The notes beneath the pieces were generated by a model. It was not told the origin of the DNA. It did no database searches and was given only the letters and a program-made list of their open reading frames with translations. DNA of 64,000 nt from Alishewanella tabrizica (GTDB lineage: Bacteria; Pseudomonadota; Gammaproteobacteria; Enterobacterales; Alteromonadaceae), in contig NZ_BMYR01000001.1 of assembly GCF_014652375.1 (NCBI RefSeq), positions 234,292-298,291 on the forward strand. Reading direction: 5' to 3'. The stretch's first letter is position 1, and every line of letters begins with the position of its first letter. The translations under genes were made by a program, and so were the position numbers. This document shows, piece after piece, positions 8,156 through 17,010 of the stretch.

Positions 8156-9358
8156 TTAGTACTTCGCTATCTCCGGCAAATCACCGCTATTACCCAGTGC
8201 AGCCGCCATGAGTTTTTGTTTTACACCTGGTAACTTATTAGCTAGCACTAAACCGGCACCGCGTAACAATTTTAACGCGGGGATATCATTGCCAAAACCA
8301 CGTTTAAACGCTTCCATGGTGGCAATCATGGTTTGCGCTTCAGCTTTTCGCCAGCGCTGATACGCCAGCAAGGCGCGTGCTTCGTATATCGGTTTTCCTG
8401 CCGCCATTTGTTCAGCTAGAATTTGCGCCAACGCCGCGGCATCCATCAATCCCAAATTCATGCCCTGCCCAGCTAAAGGATGAAAACTGTGTGCAGCATC
8501 GGCCACTAATACTACGCGGCCACGTACCCATTCGCTGGCATAACGCATGGTTAATGGAAACACTTGTCGTGTACTGTGCAGTGAAAGGGGCCCTAACACA
8601 CTTTGACTGGCCGCCGTAAGGGCGTGATTAAAGGCTTGATCGTCTAACGCCATAAGATGTTGCGCGTGCGCGGTATCGGCACTCCACACAATAGAACAAT
8701 AATGCGGATCGGGTAAGGGTAATAGAGCTAAGGGGCCTGTGGCTAAAAATGCCTGTCGGGCAGTAGCCTGATGCGGCTCTTTACAGGCGATAACGGCAAC
8801 AACAGCCTGTTGATCGTAGTCCCAATGGGTAAGCGGTAACTGTTGTTGCTGACGAACAAACGAATGGATACCATCGGCGCCCACTAACAGTTGGCTAAGC
8901 AGAATAGCGCCACTGTTAAGTTGTACCAACACATCGCGCGCCGTTTGCGCAAGTTGTGTAATGGTACTGTCAAAATAACATTGAATTGTTGGTTGCTTTA
9001 CTACCTGTAAATAGAGCTGCGTACGAATAGCATCATTGTCACAGATCCATCCCAAATCTGCTGATTGCCCAGGCTCAGCCGTAAAGGCTATCTGGCCAAA
9101 ACTGTCAGCTTCCCATACATGCATATGTTGATAAGCGGCCGCGTGCGCAGCAATATCCGGCCAAACCCCTAAGGTAGAAAACATCCGCATAGTTGCCGGA
9201 TTTAACGCGCTAACACGTTGATAATCTGGTTGTTGCTCGCTACTTGGCGCTGGGCCTTTTTCAATAATAGCCACGCTTAAACCTTGCTTTGCAAGTAATA
9301 AGGCTAAGGTTAAGCCGGCACTGCCCGCGCCTACAATAGTGACATCAAGATTTTGCAT
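8156..9358 (-). CDS. ubiI: 2-octaprenylphenol hydroxylase (UbiI/VisC-type FAD monooxygenase)
   Basis: A 400-residue flavoprotein monooxygenase of the UbiH/UbiI/UbiF group, acting in aerobic ubiquinone synthesis (C5 hydroxylation for UbiI). The FAD-binding motif GAGSAGL is at residues ~8-14. The second FAD motif reads ADAAHSFHPLAGQGMNLG, with A in place of the usual G before D. The region VWEADSFGQIAF is characteristic of UbiI/VisC. ATG 9358 is chosen over an in-frame TTG at 9370 because GGAG lies 7 bases upstream. It overlaps the ubiH 3' end by 14 bases, so translation is probably coupled. Confidence 0.9.
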   Translation of the reverse strand: MQNLDVTIVGAGSAGLTLALLLAKQGLSVAIIEKGPAPSSEQQPDYQRVSALNPATMRMFSTLGVWPDIAAHAAAYQHMHVWEADSFGQIAFTAEPGQSADLGWICDNDAIRTQLYLQVVKQPTIQCYFDSTITQLAQTARDVLVQLNSGAILLSQLLVGADGIHSFVRQQQQLPLTHWDYDQQAVVAVIACKEPHQATARQAFLATGPLALLPLPDPHYCSIVWSADTAHAQHLMALDDQAFNHALTAASQSVLGPLSLHSTRQVFPLTMRYASEWVRGRVVLVADAAHSFHPLAGQGMNLGLMDAAALAQILAEQMAAGKPIYEARALLAYQRWRKAEAQTMIATMEAFKRGFGNDIPALKLLRGAGLVLANKLPGVKQKLMAAALGNSGDLPEIAKY

Positions 9359-10622
9359 AAGGCGCTCCAAAGCCCATGGTCTGGCGCGCCAATGGTGTTT
9401 TTAAATCATCACAAAGTAACATCGCAAATAGCCCAAGATTGCGCGCCAGCGCGACCAAGCGTGAACGAGTAGAAAAAGTACGCACTAGCGCATCGGTTAA
9501 CCAGATCACCCGCTGCATATCGGCTTGACGGGCCTTGGCATAGTCGCGTAATTGCCAATATCCGCCAACCTCACCTACGCCACCTTGTGCTAGCAAGGCG
9601 CTTAAACAAGCAATATCACGCAGCGCTAGGTTAAATCCTTGCCCCGCAATAGGGTGTAAATTGTGCAGGCTATTGCCCAGCAACGCGGTACGGTGCTTAA
9701 CGACCTGTGGACTTTGCCGCAACACCAGAGGATAAGCATGACGCGAACCGCAACCACTAAAAATGCCGGCACGATAACCAAAGGCCTGTTGTACCTTGGC
9801 AACAAACGCCGATTCTGGCAATGCCAGCAGAGCGGGAGCCTGCGTTGGTGGTACCGTCCACACCAAGGAGTAACGATTGTCGACCAACGGTAGTAACGCC
9901 ATAGGGCCATGTTCGGTAAAACGCTCAAACGCAGCATTGTTATGTCGCTTGGCTAATGCGAGATTGGTAATAATCGCCGTTTGTTCGTAGGGCGTCTCGT
10001 CTACTGGCATTGCGGCTAATTTGCGTGTTGCCGATTGGCCACCTTCAGCAATTATCAGTAAACGGCAATCGAGTTGCTGCCCATCGGCTAAAGATAAACG
10101 GTGCTGTTGTTCAGAGGTAGCAATTGCGGCGATCTGATTAGGTTGAAAACGGGTAATGGCCGGACCTTGCGCTAATTGCGCGCTGAGCATAGCGCCTAAA
10201 TGTTCAACTTCAATCACTTGCCCTAAGGCAGGAACACGGTATTCAGCGGCACTTAACCAGGTTTTGGCAAAATGCCCCCTATCTGACACCGCAATATCTA
10301 AAATGGGGCAACCGTGTTTTGCTAATCCTTGCCCCATACCCCATTGCTGCAATAACGTCACGCTGCCCGCCGATAGCGCAATACTTCGGCTGTCAAAACT
10401 GGCCTTGGGCGCAGTATCGGCATGCTGTTCTACTATGGCAAGGCGAAGTTCAGGGCAAGATTGCTGTAACGCCACCGCCAGCATGCTCCCAGCCATGCCA
10501 CCGCCAGCGATGACCACATCAAATTTTGCCAGGGTTTGTGGGTACGGATTTACAGTATTCTGCTTCACGACACTGGGATTCACGACATTAGGTATCATAA
10601 GGTTAACTGCTTCAGTCGTCAT
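9345..10622 (-). CDS. ubiH: 2-octaprenyl-6-methoxyphenol hydroxylase (UbiH)
   Basis: A FAD-dependent monooxygenase of 425 residues in ubiquinone biosynthesis. The Rossmann motif FDVVIAGGGMAGSM starts near residue 34. GNSLHNLHPIAGQGFNLALRD is typical of UbiH, which has GN where most relatives have GD. The ~30 residues before the Rossmann fold (rich in N, P and V) are longer than usual, so the true start may be downstream, for example at 10598. It lies between pepP (33-base gap) and ubiI (overlap), the same order as in Escherichia coli. Confidence 0.9.
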   Translation of the reverse strand: MTTEAVNLMIPNVVNPSVVKQNTVNPYPQTLAKFDVVIAGGGMAGSMLAVALQQSCPELRLAIVEQHADTAPKASFDSRSIALSAGSVTLLQQWGMGQGLAKHGCPILDIAVSDRGHFAKTWLSAAEYRVPALGQVIEVEHLGAMLSAQLAQGPAITRFQPNQIAAIATSEQQHRLSLADGQQLDCRLLIIAEGGQSATRKLAAMPVDETPYEQTAIITNLALAKRHNNAAFERFTEHGPMALLPLVDNRYSLVWTVPPTQAPALLALPESAFVAKVQQAFGYRAGIFSGCGSRHAYPLVLRQSPQVVKHRTALLGNSLHNLHPIAGQGFNLALRDIACLSALLAQGGVGEVGGYWQLRDYAKARQADMQRVIWLTDALVRTFSTRSRLVALARNLGLFAMLLCDDLKTPLARQTMGFGAPYAKS

Positions 10623-10655
10623 AATAATAGCAAGATCCGCTTCAACTGTGTTTCA

Positions 10656-11963
10656 TCAGCTGTTTTGCATTAATTGTTCAATGTCGGCCACGGTTTTTAC
10701 ACACCCTGCCGTGAGGTTTTCAGCCCCGCTTTCGGTAACTAAAATATTATCCTCAATCCGTATCGCAAGCCCCCACCATTTTGCTGCCGCGGCGCTGTTT
10801 GACGAAATATACAGGCCTGGCTCAATAGTGAGTACCATACCGGGTTCAAATGGCCGATCTTGCCCAGCAGATTTATAGGCACCAACGTCATGCACATCGA
10901 GCCCTAACCAATGCCCTATGCCGTGCATAAAATACTGTTTACAGGCTTTGTTCTCGATAAGCGTGTCAAGCTCTCCTTGTAAAATACCCAAGGTTAACAA
11001 CCCCTCGGTTAATATCCGTTCGGCAATGGCATTTAATATCGCAAAACTCGCGCCCGGTTTGACTGCCGCAATACAGGCCAATTGCGCCTCTAATACCAGT
11101 TTATACAAGGCCGCTTGCTCAGGTGAAAATACCCCATTAACCGGAAAAGTACGGCTTATATCTGCCGCATAGCCGAGCAATTCACAACCCGCATCAATTA
11201 AAACTAAGTCCCCGCTTTTAAGCTGATGCGCGTTTTCAATGTAATGCAAAACACAACCGTTCTCACCACTGCCTACGATAGTGTTATACGCGGGAAAACG
11301 TGCACCCTGCATGGCAAATTCATGCAAAATCTCCGCTTCTAATTGGTATTCCCAAGCGCCAGCATGGCTAAATCGCATCGCACGATGATGAGCTTGGCTG
11401 CTAATGTTTGCTGCTCGGCGCATCAGTGATATTTCAGTATTGTCTTTAATTAAACGTTGTTCGCTGCTAAACGGCCGTAAATCGTGCAGGCTGACAGGCG
11501 CAATATCGCCGCGCTTTTCACGCTGACGCATGTTTTGCATGATGTCGCGCAGTTGCTGTTCTAGCGCGATGTGCTCACCAAGATTTAAATATACCGCCTG
11601 TTTACCGTTGATTGCTTGGCTGAGTTGCTCGTGTTGTGTTTGGATACTTAATGCAGGTAAACCCAATGTGGTAAGAGCCGCTTCAGGACCTAAACGACGC
11701 CCTTGCCACATTTCGGCAAAAGGATCTTTGTCGCGGCACAACAATAAAGCAGAACAGTGTGCGTGCTGATCTTTACTCAGTATAAGTAGGGCTTCGGGCT
11801 CATTAAACCCAATGTAGTACCAAAAATCGCTATGTTGGCGAAACGGATATTCTGTGTCGCGACTGCGAGTGTGTTCAGTCGCCGCGGGCACTAACACGAC
11901 ACTATTCACCGGCAGTTTATTTAATAGCTGCTGCCTGCGCTGTAAATAAGTTTCAAGTTGCAT
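10656..11963 (-). CDS. pepP: Xaa-Pro aminopeptidase (aminopeptidase P)
   Basis: A cytosolic metallopeptidase of 435 residues that removes N-terminal residues preceding proline. It has the pita-bread fold. An N-terminal domain (residues 1-170, VLVPAATEHTRSRDTEYPFRQ) is followed by the catalytic domain. The dinuclear metal ligands are recognisable in DAGCELLGYAADISRTFP, HGIGHWLGLDVHD, LTIEPGLYI and IRIEDNILV. The gene stands in the conserved ygfB-pepP-ubiH-ubiI series. The 103-base gap from ygfB leaves room for its own promoter. Confidence 0.96.
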   Translation of the reverse strand: MQLETYLQRRQQLLNKLPVNSVVLVPAATEHTRSRDTEYPFRQHSDFWYYIGFNEPEALLILSKDQHAHCSALLLCRDKDPFAEMWQGRRLGPEAALTTLGLPALSIQTQHEQLSQAINGKQAVYLNLGEHIALEQQLRDIMQNMRQREKRGDIAPVSLHDLRPFSSEQRLIKDNTEISLMRRAANISSQAHHRAMRFSHAGAWEYQLEAEILHEFAMQGARFPAYNTIVGSGENGCVLHYIENAHQLKSGDLVLIDAGCELLGYAADISRTFPVNGVFSPEQAALYKLVLEAQLACIAAVKPGASFAILNAIAERILTEGLLTLGILQGELDTLIENKACKQYFMHGIGHWLGLDVHDVGAYKSAGQDRPFEPGMVLTIEPGLYISSNSAAAAKWWGLAIRIEDNILVTESGAENLTAGCVKTVADIEQLMQNS

Positions 11964-12029
11964 AACGCCTCTAAAATGTTAAACAGCAAATACTTACCGG
12001 CGGTTCATGCCTAACACGGCTAAGCGATC

Positions 12030-12075
12030 TTTAATACAGTGTTTAGTAAGGTGTTTAGTACAGTGCTTAGTGCAG
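12030..12075. repeat. Short imperfect tandem repeat downstream of ygfB
   Basis: Three to four imperfect copies of a ~10-base unit (CAGTGTTTAGTA, AGGTGTTTAGTA, CAGTGCTTAGTG), running into the last codons of ygfB. They may have arisen by replication slippage and lengthened the 3' end of ygfB. No function is evident. Confidence 0.5.
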
Positions 12076-12648
12076 GGTTTTACTAATAATGCCTTTATCT
12101 ACCGGCTTACTGCCCACTTCGTTAAAACAACTAAACACCATAATACGAATATGCTCTAGCACCATAAAGTACGCTTCTTCATTTTCCTCCGCACTGCTGT
12201 CATCGCGGGTATCTATGGACACTTTTGTGACTTCAGTCAGCTGCTCTACAGCCTCACGCACATCTGCCGATAGCAACGACAAATCAGTTTGCTGTACCGC
12301 GAAACCAACTAAAAACGCTTGAGTCCATTCCACCATCCCCTCTAAGCGCTCGGCTAAACTGTCGTCATCATTCGGTAGAAGTAACGCAACATCGTAATCG
12401 CCGCTTTGTAAACTGCTGGCTGTATTATTAATTAATTGCTGTACATCGACTTTAAGCGCTGAAGGCAAGGCCTGACCATCATTTAAAAAGTCGTAAAGTA
12501 CCGGGAAGAAGTCGGGACTTTGCGCCGACAAACCACCACTCAGTAAACCACTGATTAACCCGTGCAGTTCTGCGGCTGACGCCATCACAAAGGCCTCATC
12601 CAATTGCACGCTCCAACGCTCGTAGCTGTGAATTAAGGTTACCGACAT
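12067..12648 (-). CDS. ygfB: YgfB / UPF0149 family protein
   Basis: A 193-residue cytosolic, all-helical UPF0149 protein. Typical segments are ELHGLISGLLSGG (residues ~27-39), the EWTQAFLVGF region near residue 107, and the acidic EENEEAYFMVLEHIRIMV near the end. In Pseudomonas a YgfB homologue modulates a regulatory pathway of cell-wall amidase expression; whether that holds here is unknown. It is the first gene of the minus-strand ygfB-pepP-ubiH-ubiI series. In enterobacteria zapA is its divergent neighbour, but no zapA is present here. Confidence 0.9.
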   Translation of the reverse strand: MSVTLIHSYERWSVQLDEAFVMASAAELHGLISGLLSGGLSAQSPDFFPVLYDFLNDGQALPSALKVDVQQLINNTASSLQSGDYDVALLLPNDDDSLAERLEGMVEWTQAFLVGFAVQQTDLSLLSADVREAVEQLTEVTKVSIDTRDDSSAEENEEAYFMVLEHIRIMVFSCFNEVGSKPVDKGIISKTLH

Positions 12649-12941
12649 GCTGGCCTCTCTCTTTATACTGTCTTAGTGCTTTGCTGGGTCACGCCAACCG
12701 GTTTTCAGGCAAGGTTGTGTGCCTAAAGGTAAACCTTACCAGCGTGAATGCTATTTTTAGATGATGCTATGCTACCACTGCCGCTGCACTTCGCCAACCG
12801 CAGCCACGCTCAAGGCACGTGCGTTATGCCAAAAAACAGCTAAGCGTTCAGCTCGCACTATGTTAACGCTATTGGCTTTTTTGCCTTTTGATTAAAAGGA
12901 ACAAACAAACAGCAGTTAAACACTTTTCCTGCAGATTCTCT
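12649..12941. other. Gene-free stretch upstream of 6S RNA
   Basis: About 290 bases between the divergent ygfB and ssrS genes. I see no reading frame resembling ZapA, which occupies this position in Escherichia coli, and no repeat element. It presumably holds the ygfB promoter. A weak GCGTT / AACGC pairing followed by a T-run (around 12845-12885) might be a relic terminator. Confidence 0.5.
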
Positions 12942-12969
12942 TAGACAGCGTGCCGCACAGTGTTATACT
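12942..12969 (+). promoter_or_regulatory. ssrS (6S RNA) promoter
   Basis: -35-like TAGACA (12942-12947), a 16-base spacer and -10 TATACT (12964-12969) place transcription initiation about 7 bases downstream. This is exactly where the closing stem of the 6S RNA begins (12976). Confidence 0.7.
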
Positions 12970-12975
12970 TAAGGC

Positions 12976-13160
12976 GTTCTCTGGGTGGCTTGTGTTCTTG
13001 TTGACGTCCCTGAGCCGATAATTGTTTTATTTAGGGACTCTTCTGCGTTGCTTTTGTGCAGGCCCGGCTTGTACTGGGAAGCCTACGGTAGCCATTGGCG
13101 TTCCGCCTTGAACCTTGGGTTCAAGGGCTTAAGCAAGGTACGGCACACCCGGAGAACACC
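12976..13160 (+). ncRNA. ssrS: 6S RNA
   Basis: A ~185-nt RNA that mimics an open promoter and sequesters sigma-70 RNA polymerase in stationary phase. The closing stem is perfect (GTTCTCTGGGTG at 12976-12987 pairs with CACCCGGAGAAC at 13146-13157). The conserved 6S segments CCTGAGCCGATA and the hairpin CCTTGAACC-TTGG-GTTCAAGG are clear. The gene lies directly upstream of fau, as in most gammaproteobacteria. The precursor probably continues into fau mRNA, the usual arrangement for this locus. Confidence 0.95.
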
Positions 13161-13224
13161 TGCCCCTTTCTGCTTTATCTGTGTTATTGTTCTCTGAATC
13201 GTCCCTCTATTACTTATTTTCGCC

Positions 13225-13836
13225 GTGATATCTGAACGCCAACAATTACGAACGATGATACGCCAGCGTCGCAATGCCTTATCTCCTGTGGCACAACAGC
13301 AGGCCGCGCAGGGTTTAGCCTTGCAATTTACGCAACACCTTGCCCTGTTTGATACGCCGCAAACCGATAAGCTAGCCATGCAACACGTGGCCATTTATTT
13401 AACACATGAAGGCGAAATAGATACAGCGCCATTAATTGCCGCATTACAGGCAGCTGGTAAAACCCTATATTTGCCGGTTCTACATCCTTTTGCGCCCGGT
13501 TTTCTAATTTTTCAGCGTTATGAGCCTAACACGCCAATGCGCCAAAATCGCTTTGGTATTGCCGAGCCCATGCTTAATTGCCATGAGATTAAACCTGTGG
13601 CAGAACTGGATAGTATTTTTACCCCCTTGGTTGCGTTTGATTTGCAAGGCCAGCGCTTAGGCATGGGTGGCGGGTTTTATGATCGTACCTTGGCCCAATT
13701 ACCGGCCAATCATCGCTGTGCTATCATAGGATTAGCACACGATTGTCAATTGGTAGATACCGTGCCGAATGAACCTTGGGATCACCCCTTATCCGCCATT
13801 TTAACGCCTTCGCGCCTTTACACTTTTAAGCGTTGA
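13225..13836 (+). CDS. fau: 5-formyltetrahydrofolate cyclo-ligase
   Basis: A 203-residue ATP-dependent enzyme (also called YgfA) converting 5-formyl-THF to 5,10-methenyl-THF. It recycles the folate by-product that inhibits serine hydroxymethyltransferase and the glycine cleavage system. The GTG start at 13225 is chosen because it gives the family opening ISERQQLRTMIRQRRNALSP. The phosphate-binding glycine motif is LGMGGGFYDRTLA (residues ~149-161). It is probably co-transcribed with 6S RNA. A linkage to biofilm or persistence is reported in E. coli but not inferable here. Confidence 0.95.
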   Translation: MISERQQLRTMIRQRRNALSPVAQQQAAQGLALQFTQHLALFDTPQTDKLAMQHVAIYLTHEGEIDTAPLIAALQAAGKTLYLPVLHPFAPGFLIFQRYEPNTPMRQNRFGIAEPMLNCHEIKPVAELDSIFTPLVAFDLQGQRLGMGGGFYDRTLAQLPANHRCAIIGLAHDCQLVDTVPNEPWDHPLSAILTPSRLYTFKR

Positions 13837-13943
13837 TTTGCAGCCAGCTGCACCATGGATTTGAAGTAGAAAGGGTGTCGCTTCTTTTCCTTGTTTGAGT
13901 ATATAATATCCATCTGAATGGCTAAACGTGTAAAGTGACGCGA

Positions 13944-14600
13944 ATGACTCAAGATGAAATGAAACGTAATGCTGCCCGCGCGGCCATCGCGTTTATCCCA
14001 GAAAACAGCATTGTGGGGGTGGGCACTGGCTCAACCGTTAACCATTTTATTGATGCACTGGCCGACAATAAACACCTTATTAAGGGCGCCGTATCGAGCT
14101 CTGAGCAATCAACTGCTCGTTTAAAAGCCTTAGGCATACCGGTATTAGATTTAAATCATGTGACAAGCTTTAATGTGTACGTAGATGGTGCTGATGAAAT
14201 TAATCCACAGCGTCATATGATTAAAGGCGGCGGTGCAGCCCTTACCCGCGAAAAAATTGTTGCGGCCGTTGCCGATACCTTTATATGTATTGTGGACAGT
14301 ACCAAACAAGTGCCTGTTTTAGGACAATTTCCACTGCCAGTTGAGGTGATCCCAATGGCCGCCGCCTATGTGAGTCGCGAGCTAGTTAAATTGGGTGGTA
14401 CCCCGTTTTTGCGCGAAGGTGTGATCACCGATAACGGCAATGTGATTATTGATGTTAAAGGCTTGTCGATTACCGATCCACTCACCTTAGAGCAAAATAT
14501 CAATAATATCGTTGGCGTAGTAACAAACGGTATTTTTGCCCATCGCTCCGCCGATATTGTATTAGTGGGCACCGCTTCAGGCACCCAAACGTTACGCTAA
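13944..14600 (+). CDS. rpiA: Ribose-5-phosphate isomerase A
   Basis: A 218-residue enzyme interconverting ribose-5-phosphate and ribulose-5-phosphate in the pentose phosphate pathway. Motifs are the phosphate-binding [15 protein letters not shown] (residues ~25-39), the active-site DGADEI (near 82-87), and [15 protein letters not shown] 13944 (MTQDEMKRN) is preferred over a GTG 9 bases upstream because it matches the family N-terminus. It precedes serA on the same strand after a 114-base gap. Confidence 0.96.
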   Translation: MTQDEMKRNAARAAIAFIPENSIVGVGTGSTVNHFIDALADNKHLIKGAVSSSEQSTARLKALGIPVLDLNHVTSFNVYVDGADEINPQRHMIKGGGAALTREKIVAAVADTFICIVDSTKQVPVLGQFPLPVEVIPMAAAYVSRELVKLGGTPFLREGVITDNGNVIIDVKGLSITDPLTLEQNINNIVGVVTNGIFAHRSADIVLVGTASGTQTLR

Positions 14601-14714
14601 GCCCTTATAAGGTAATCGTAAGATCCATAACAGTATAAATAATAAAATCAGATACACTGATTAAGCATTACACCCTAGGCCGCATGTTATTTACTTAAGC
14701 ACAAGAGACGTATC

Positions 14715-15941
14715 ATGGAAAAATTTTCGCTAGCCAAAGACAAAATTAAGATCCTGTTGCTGGAAGGCTTACACCAAAGTGCGGTACAAACCTTTAAAGA
14801 TCATGGTTATACCAATATCGAGTACTTGAAAACTTCCTTACCCGAAGACGAACTGATTGAACGCATTAAAGATGTACACTTTATTGGTATACGTTCGCGG
14901 ACACAATTAACTGAAAATGTGCTGGATGCTGCCACTAAGCTCGTTGCAATTGGCTGCTTTTGTATTGGTACTAACCAGGTAGATTTAAACGCTGCGTTAA
15001 AACGGGCCGTACCGGTATTTAATGCGCCATTTTCCAATACCCGTTCAGTGGCTGAATTGGTGCTAGGCCAAATTATTATGCTGCTTCGCGGTATTCCGCA
15101 GCGTAATGCCGCAGCCCACCGCGGCGAATGGCTAAAAACGGCCGATCAATCATTTGAAGCTCGCGGCAAAACTCTCGGCATTATTGGTTATGGCCATATT
15201 GGTACCCAATTAAGCATTATGGCCGAGCACATTGGCATGCGTGTGCAATTTTATGATATTGAAAGCAAATTAGTATTGGGTAACGCCACGCAAGTGGACT
15301 TAGGCACCTTGCTAAAAACCTCGGATGTGATCAGCTTACATGTACCTGAAACACCGCAAACGCAAAATATGATTGGCGAAGCTGAACTGCAGTTAATGAA
15401 ACACGGCGCAGTGTTAATTAATGCCTCACGCGGTACCGTAGTAGACATCCCTGCATTAACCTCCGCCTTAGAGAGCAAAAAACTGGCTGGCGCCGCCATT
15501 GATGTGTTCCCAGTAGAGCCTAAAGGCAATAATGAAGAGTTTGTCTCGCCATTACGTCAATTTGATAATGTTATTTTAACGCCGCACATTGGTGGTTCTA
15601 CCCAAGAAGCACAAGAAAACATTGGCTTTGAAGTAGCGGGGAAATTAGTAAAATACAGCGATAATGGCTCTACGTTATCCGCAGTAAACTTCCCTGAAGT
15701 GTCATTGCCTGAGCATAAAGATCGTGCTCGCTTACTGCATGTGCATAAAAACCAACCCGGTATGTTGACCAAAATCAACGAAGCCTTTGCGAAGCATAAT
15801 GTGAATATTGCCGGTCAGTACTTACAAACTAACCAAGAAATTGGCTATGTGGTTATTGATATTGATTCGGCCGATCGTGAGCTGGCACTCAACGAGCTTA
15901 AAGCGATCCCTGGCACCTTAAGAGCCCGTGTGTTGCATTAG
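14715..15941 (+). CDS. serA: D-3-phosphoglycerate dehydrogenase
   Basis: The 408-residue NAD-dependent first enzyme of serine synthesis (3-phosphoglycerate to 3-phosphohydroxypyruvate). Recognisable are the N-terminal substrate domain (LLLEGLHQSAVQTF), the NAD motif LGIIGYGHIGTQL (residues ~151-163), the catalytic region with LTPHIGGSTQEAQ, and a C-terminal ACT domain (from ~335, LLHVHKNQPGMLTKI) that binds serine for feedback inhibition. The length matches the short, ACT-only SerA of E. coli. Serine feeds glycine formation and the gcv system encoded nearby. Confidence 0.97.
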   Translation: MEKFSLAKDKIKILLLEGLHQSAVQTFKDHGYTNIEYLKTSLPEDELIERIKDVHFIGIRSRTQLTENVLDAATKLVAIGCFCIGTNQVDLNAALKRAVPVFNAPFSNTRSVAELVLGQIIMLLRGIPQRNAAAHRGEWLKTADQSFEARGKTLGIIGYGHIGTQLSIMAEHIGMRVQFYDIESKLVLGNATQVDLGTLLKTSDVISLHVPETPQTQNMIGEAELQLMKHGAVLINASRGTVVDIPALTSALESKKLAGAAIDVFPVEPKGNNEEFVSPLRQFDNVILTPHIGGSTQEAQENIGFEVAGKLVKYSDNGSTLSAVNFPEVSLPEHKDRARLLHVHKNQPGMLTKINEAFAKHNVNIAGQYLQTNQEIGYVVIDIDSADRELALNELKAIPGTLRARVLH

Positions 15942-15962
15942 TATTAATGCTTAGAACACTAT

Positions 15963-16005
15963 AACAGCTGATACTTTAATAGCTGATACTTTAACAGCTG
16001 ATAGT
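15963..16005. repeat. 16 bp tandem repeat downstream of serA
   Basis: Three near-identical tandem units of about 16 bases with consensus AACAGCTGATACTTTA, each containing the palindrome CAGCTG or TAGCTG. They lie between the serA stop and its terminator. Length variation by slippage is likely; no binding protein can be named. Confidence 0.75.
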
Positions 16006-16083
16006 GTAGTAAAAAGTACGCAGTGTAAAACGCTAACCTTATCAACACAGCTATATAACAGTGTCTAAGTGATACCTCAGAGT

Positions 16084-16116
16084 AAACCGCATTCGGATCA
16101 ATGCGGTTTATTTTTT
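16084..16116 (+). terminator. serA terminator
   Basis: The 10 bp perfect stem AAACCGCATT / AATGCGGTTT with a 6-nt loop, followed by ATTTTTTC. It is positioned between serA and the convergent DUF481 gene. Confidence 0.9.
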
Positions 16117-16144
16117 CAATTTAAACAATGCCTTAGATGTTAAC

Positions 16145-16933
16145 TTAAAACGCATAGACCAATGACGCGGATATTTCGGTATCCAATGTTTCAAGCTCAC
16201 CTTCTGGCGATGAGTTGTAGTGCGCATTAAAACTTAAGCGCATCCCTAAACGACCATTAACCTGTGAGGTTAACGAAGAGCGGCTAGTGAACATCGAGTT
16301 TTGTCCATCTAATGAAATATTACCTTCAAAGGTTTGCCGAAAGCGACTGCCCTTATACACTTCTTGTTCAAAGTTGGCGGCTAAAAACCAAATTAAACCT
16401 TTGGTATTATTGCCTGAAGCACTCTCTCGAAAGGCAAAACCGGGACCAGTTTCTAAATCAAGATAGTTGGTTTGCCGCTCATATACCCGATTAGCATAAC
16501 CCGTTGCCAGAGATCCCTGCTGTTTAAACGCCCCCTGCATGTCGTAGGCATAGGCTGCCCGACCAAAAAAGGATTGCGTACCGGTTAAAAACTTATAATT
16601 ACTTTGCCCTGACAGCGCGTAACGTTTTACAGTAGTTTGTGTATCTACTGCGCCGGTTTCCGTGTCAGTAAATCGGTTTTTCTGAATACGGCCTTGCACA
16701 TTATAACGATTACGGAAATATTCGGTGTCATGCACCATCTCTGTAGCAACGCGAAATCCACGTGCATCAGTGTTGCCGTCTATAAACAAAAAACCAACTT
16801 CAACATCACCCGTAATAGTACCGAGAATGCCTAGGTCAATTAGGCCAGGTAGGAGAATTTCATCATATTCAGGTTCCTCATTCGCTATTACAGCAAAGGA
16901 GAAAAGCCCTAGTAACAGTAGTAAAACAGGCAT
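16145..16933 (-). CDS. DUF481 (YdiY-like) outer membrane protein
   Basis: A 262-residue predicted outer membrane beta-barrel of the DUF481 / salt-induced outer membrane protein family. A hydrophobic leader (LLLLLGLFSFAVIANE) is followed by amphipathic strands such as GDVEVGFLFIDGNTDARGF and a final strand ending SASLVYAF with the C-terminal phenylalanine typical of barrels. The leader from ATG 16933 lacks the usual basic residues. An in-frame ATT eight codons upstream would add an arginine, so the start is uncertain. The role is unknown. It begins 43 bases from the terminator behind gltX and is probably transcribed alone. Confidence 0.8.
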   Translation of the reverse strand: MPVLLLLLGLFSFAVIANEEPEYDEILLPGLIDLGILGTITGDVEVGFLFIDGNTDARGFRVATEMVHDTEYFRNRYNVQGRIQKNRFTDTETGAVDTQTTVKRYALSGQSNYKFLTGTQSFFGRAAYAYDMQGAFKQQGSLATGYANRVYERQTNYLDLETGPGFAFRESASGNNTKGLIWFLAANFEQEVYKGSRFRQTFEGNISLDGQNSMFTSRSSLTSQVNGRLGMRLSFNAHYNSSPEGELETLDTEISASLVYAF

Positions 16934-16975
16934 GTTTGAGGTTTGTCTACCAATAAGTTAATGTCGTCTTTAATA

Positions 16976-17002
16976 AAAACGCCTGTTTGACAGGCGTTTT
17001 TA
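16976..17002 (-). terminator. gltX terminator
   Basis: The 10 bp stem AAAACGCCTG / CAGGCGTTTT with a 5-nt loop and T-rich flanks on both sides. It lies just past the gltX stop and upstream of the DUF481 gene. Confidence 0.85.
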
Positions 17003-17010
17003 TTATCGGC

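Noticed and set aside
10156-10878. 240-residue plus-strand reading frame opposite ubiH and pepP
   Set aside because: It is antisense to two clearly recognised genes, and its cysteine- and serine-rich translation is typical of a shadow frame.
12985-13197. 70-residue plus-strand reading frame
   Set aside because: It lies within 6S RNA, whose conserved structure explains the sequence.
15963-16005. CRISPR-like array
   Set aside because: Units are only 16 bases, tandem without spacers, with no cas genes nearby.
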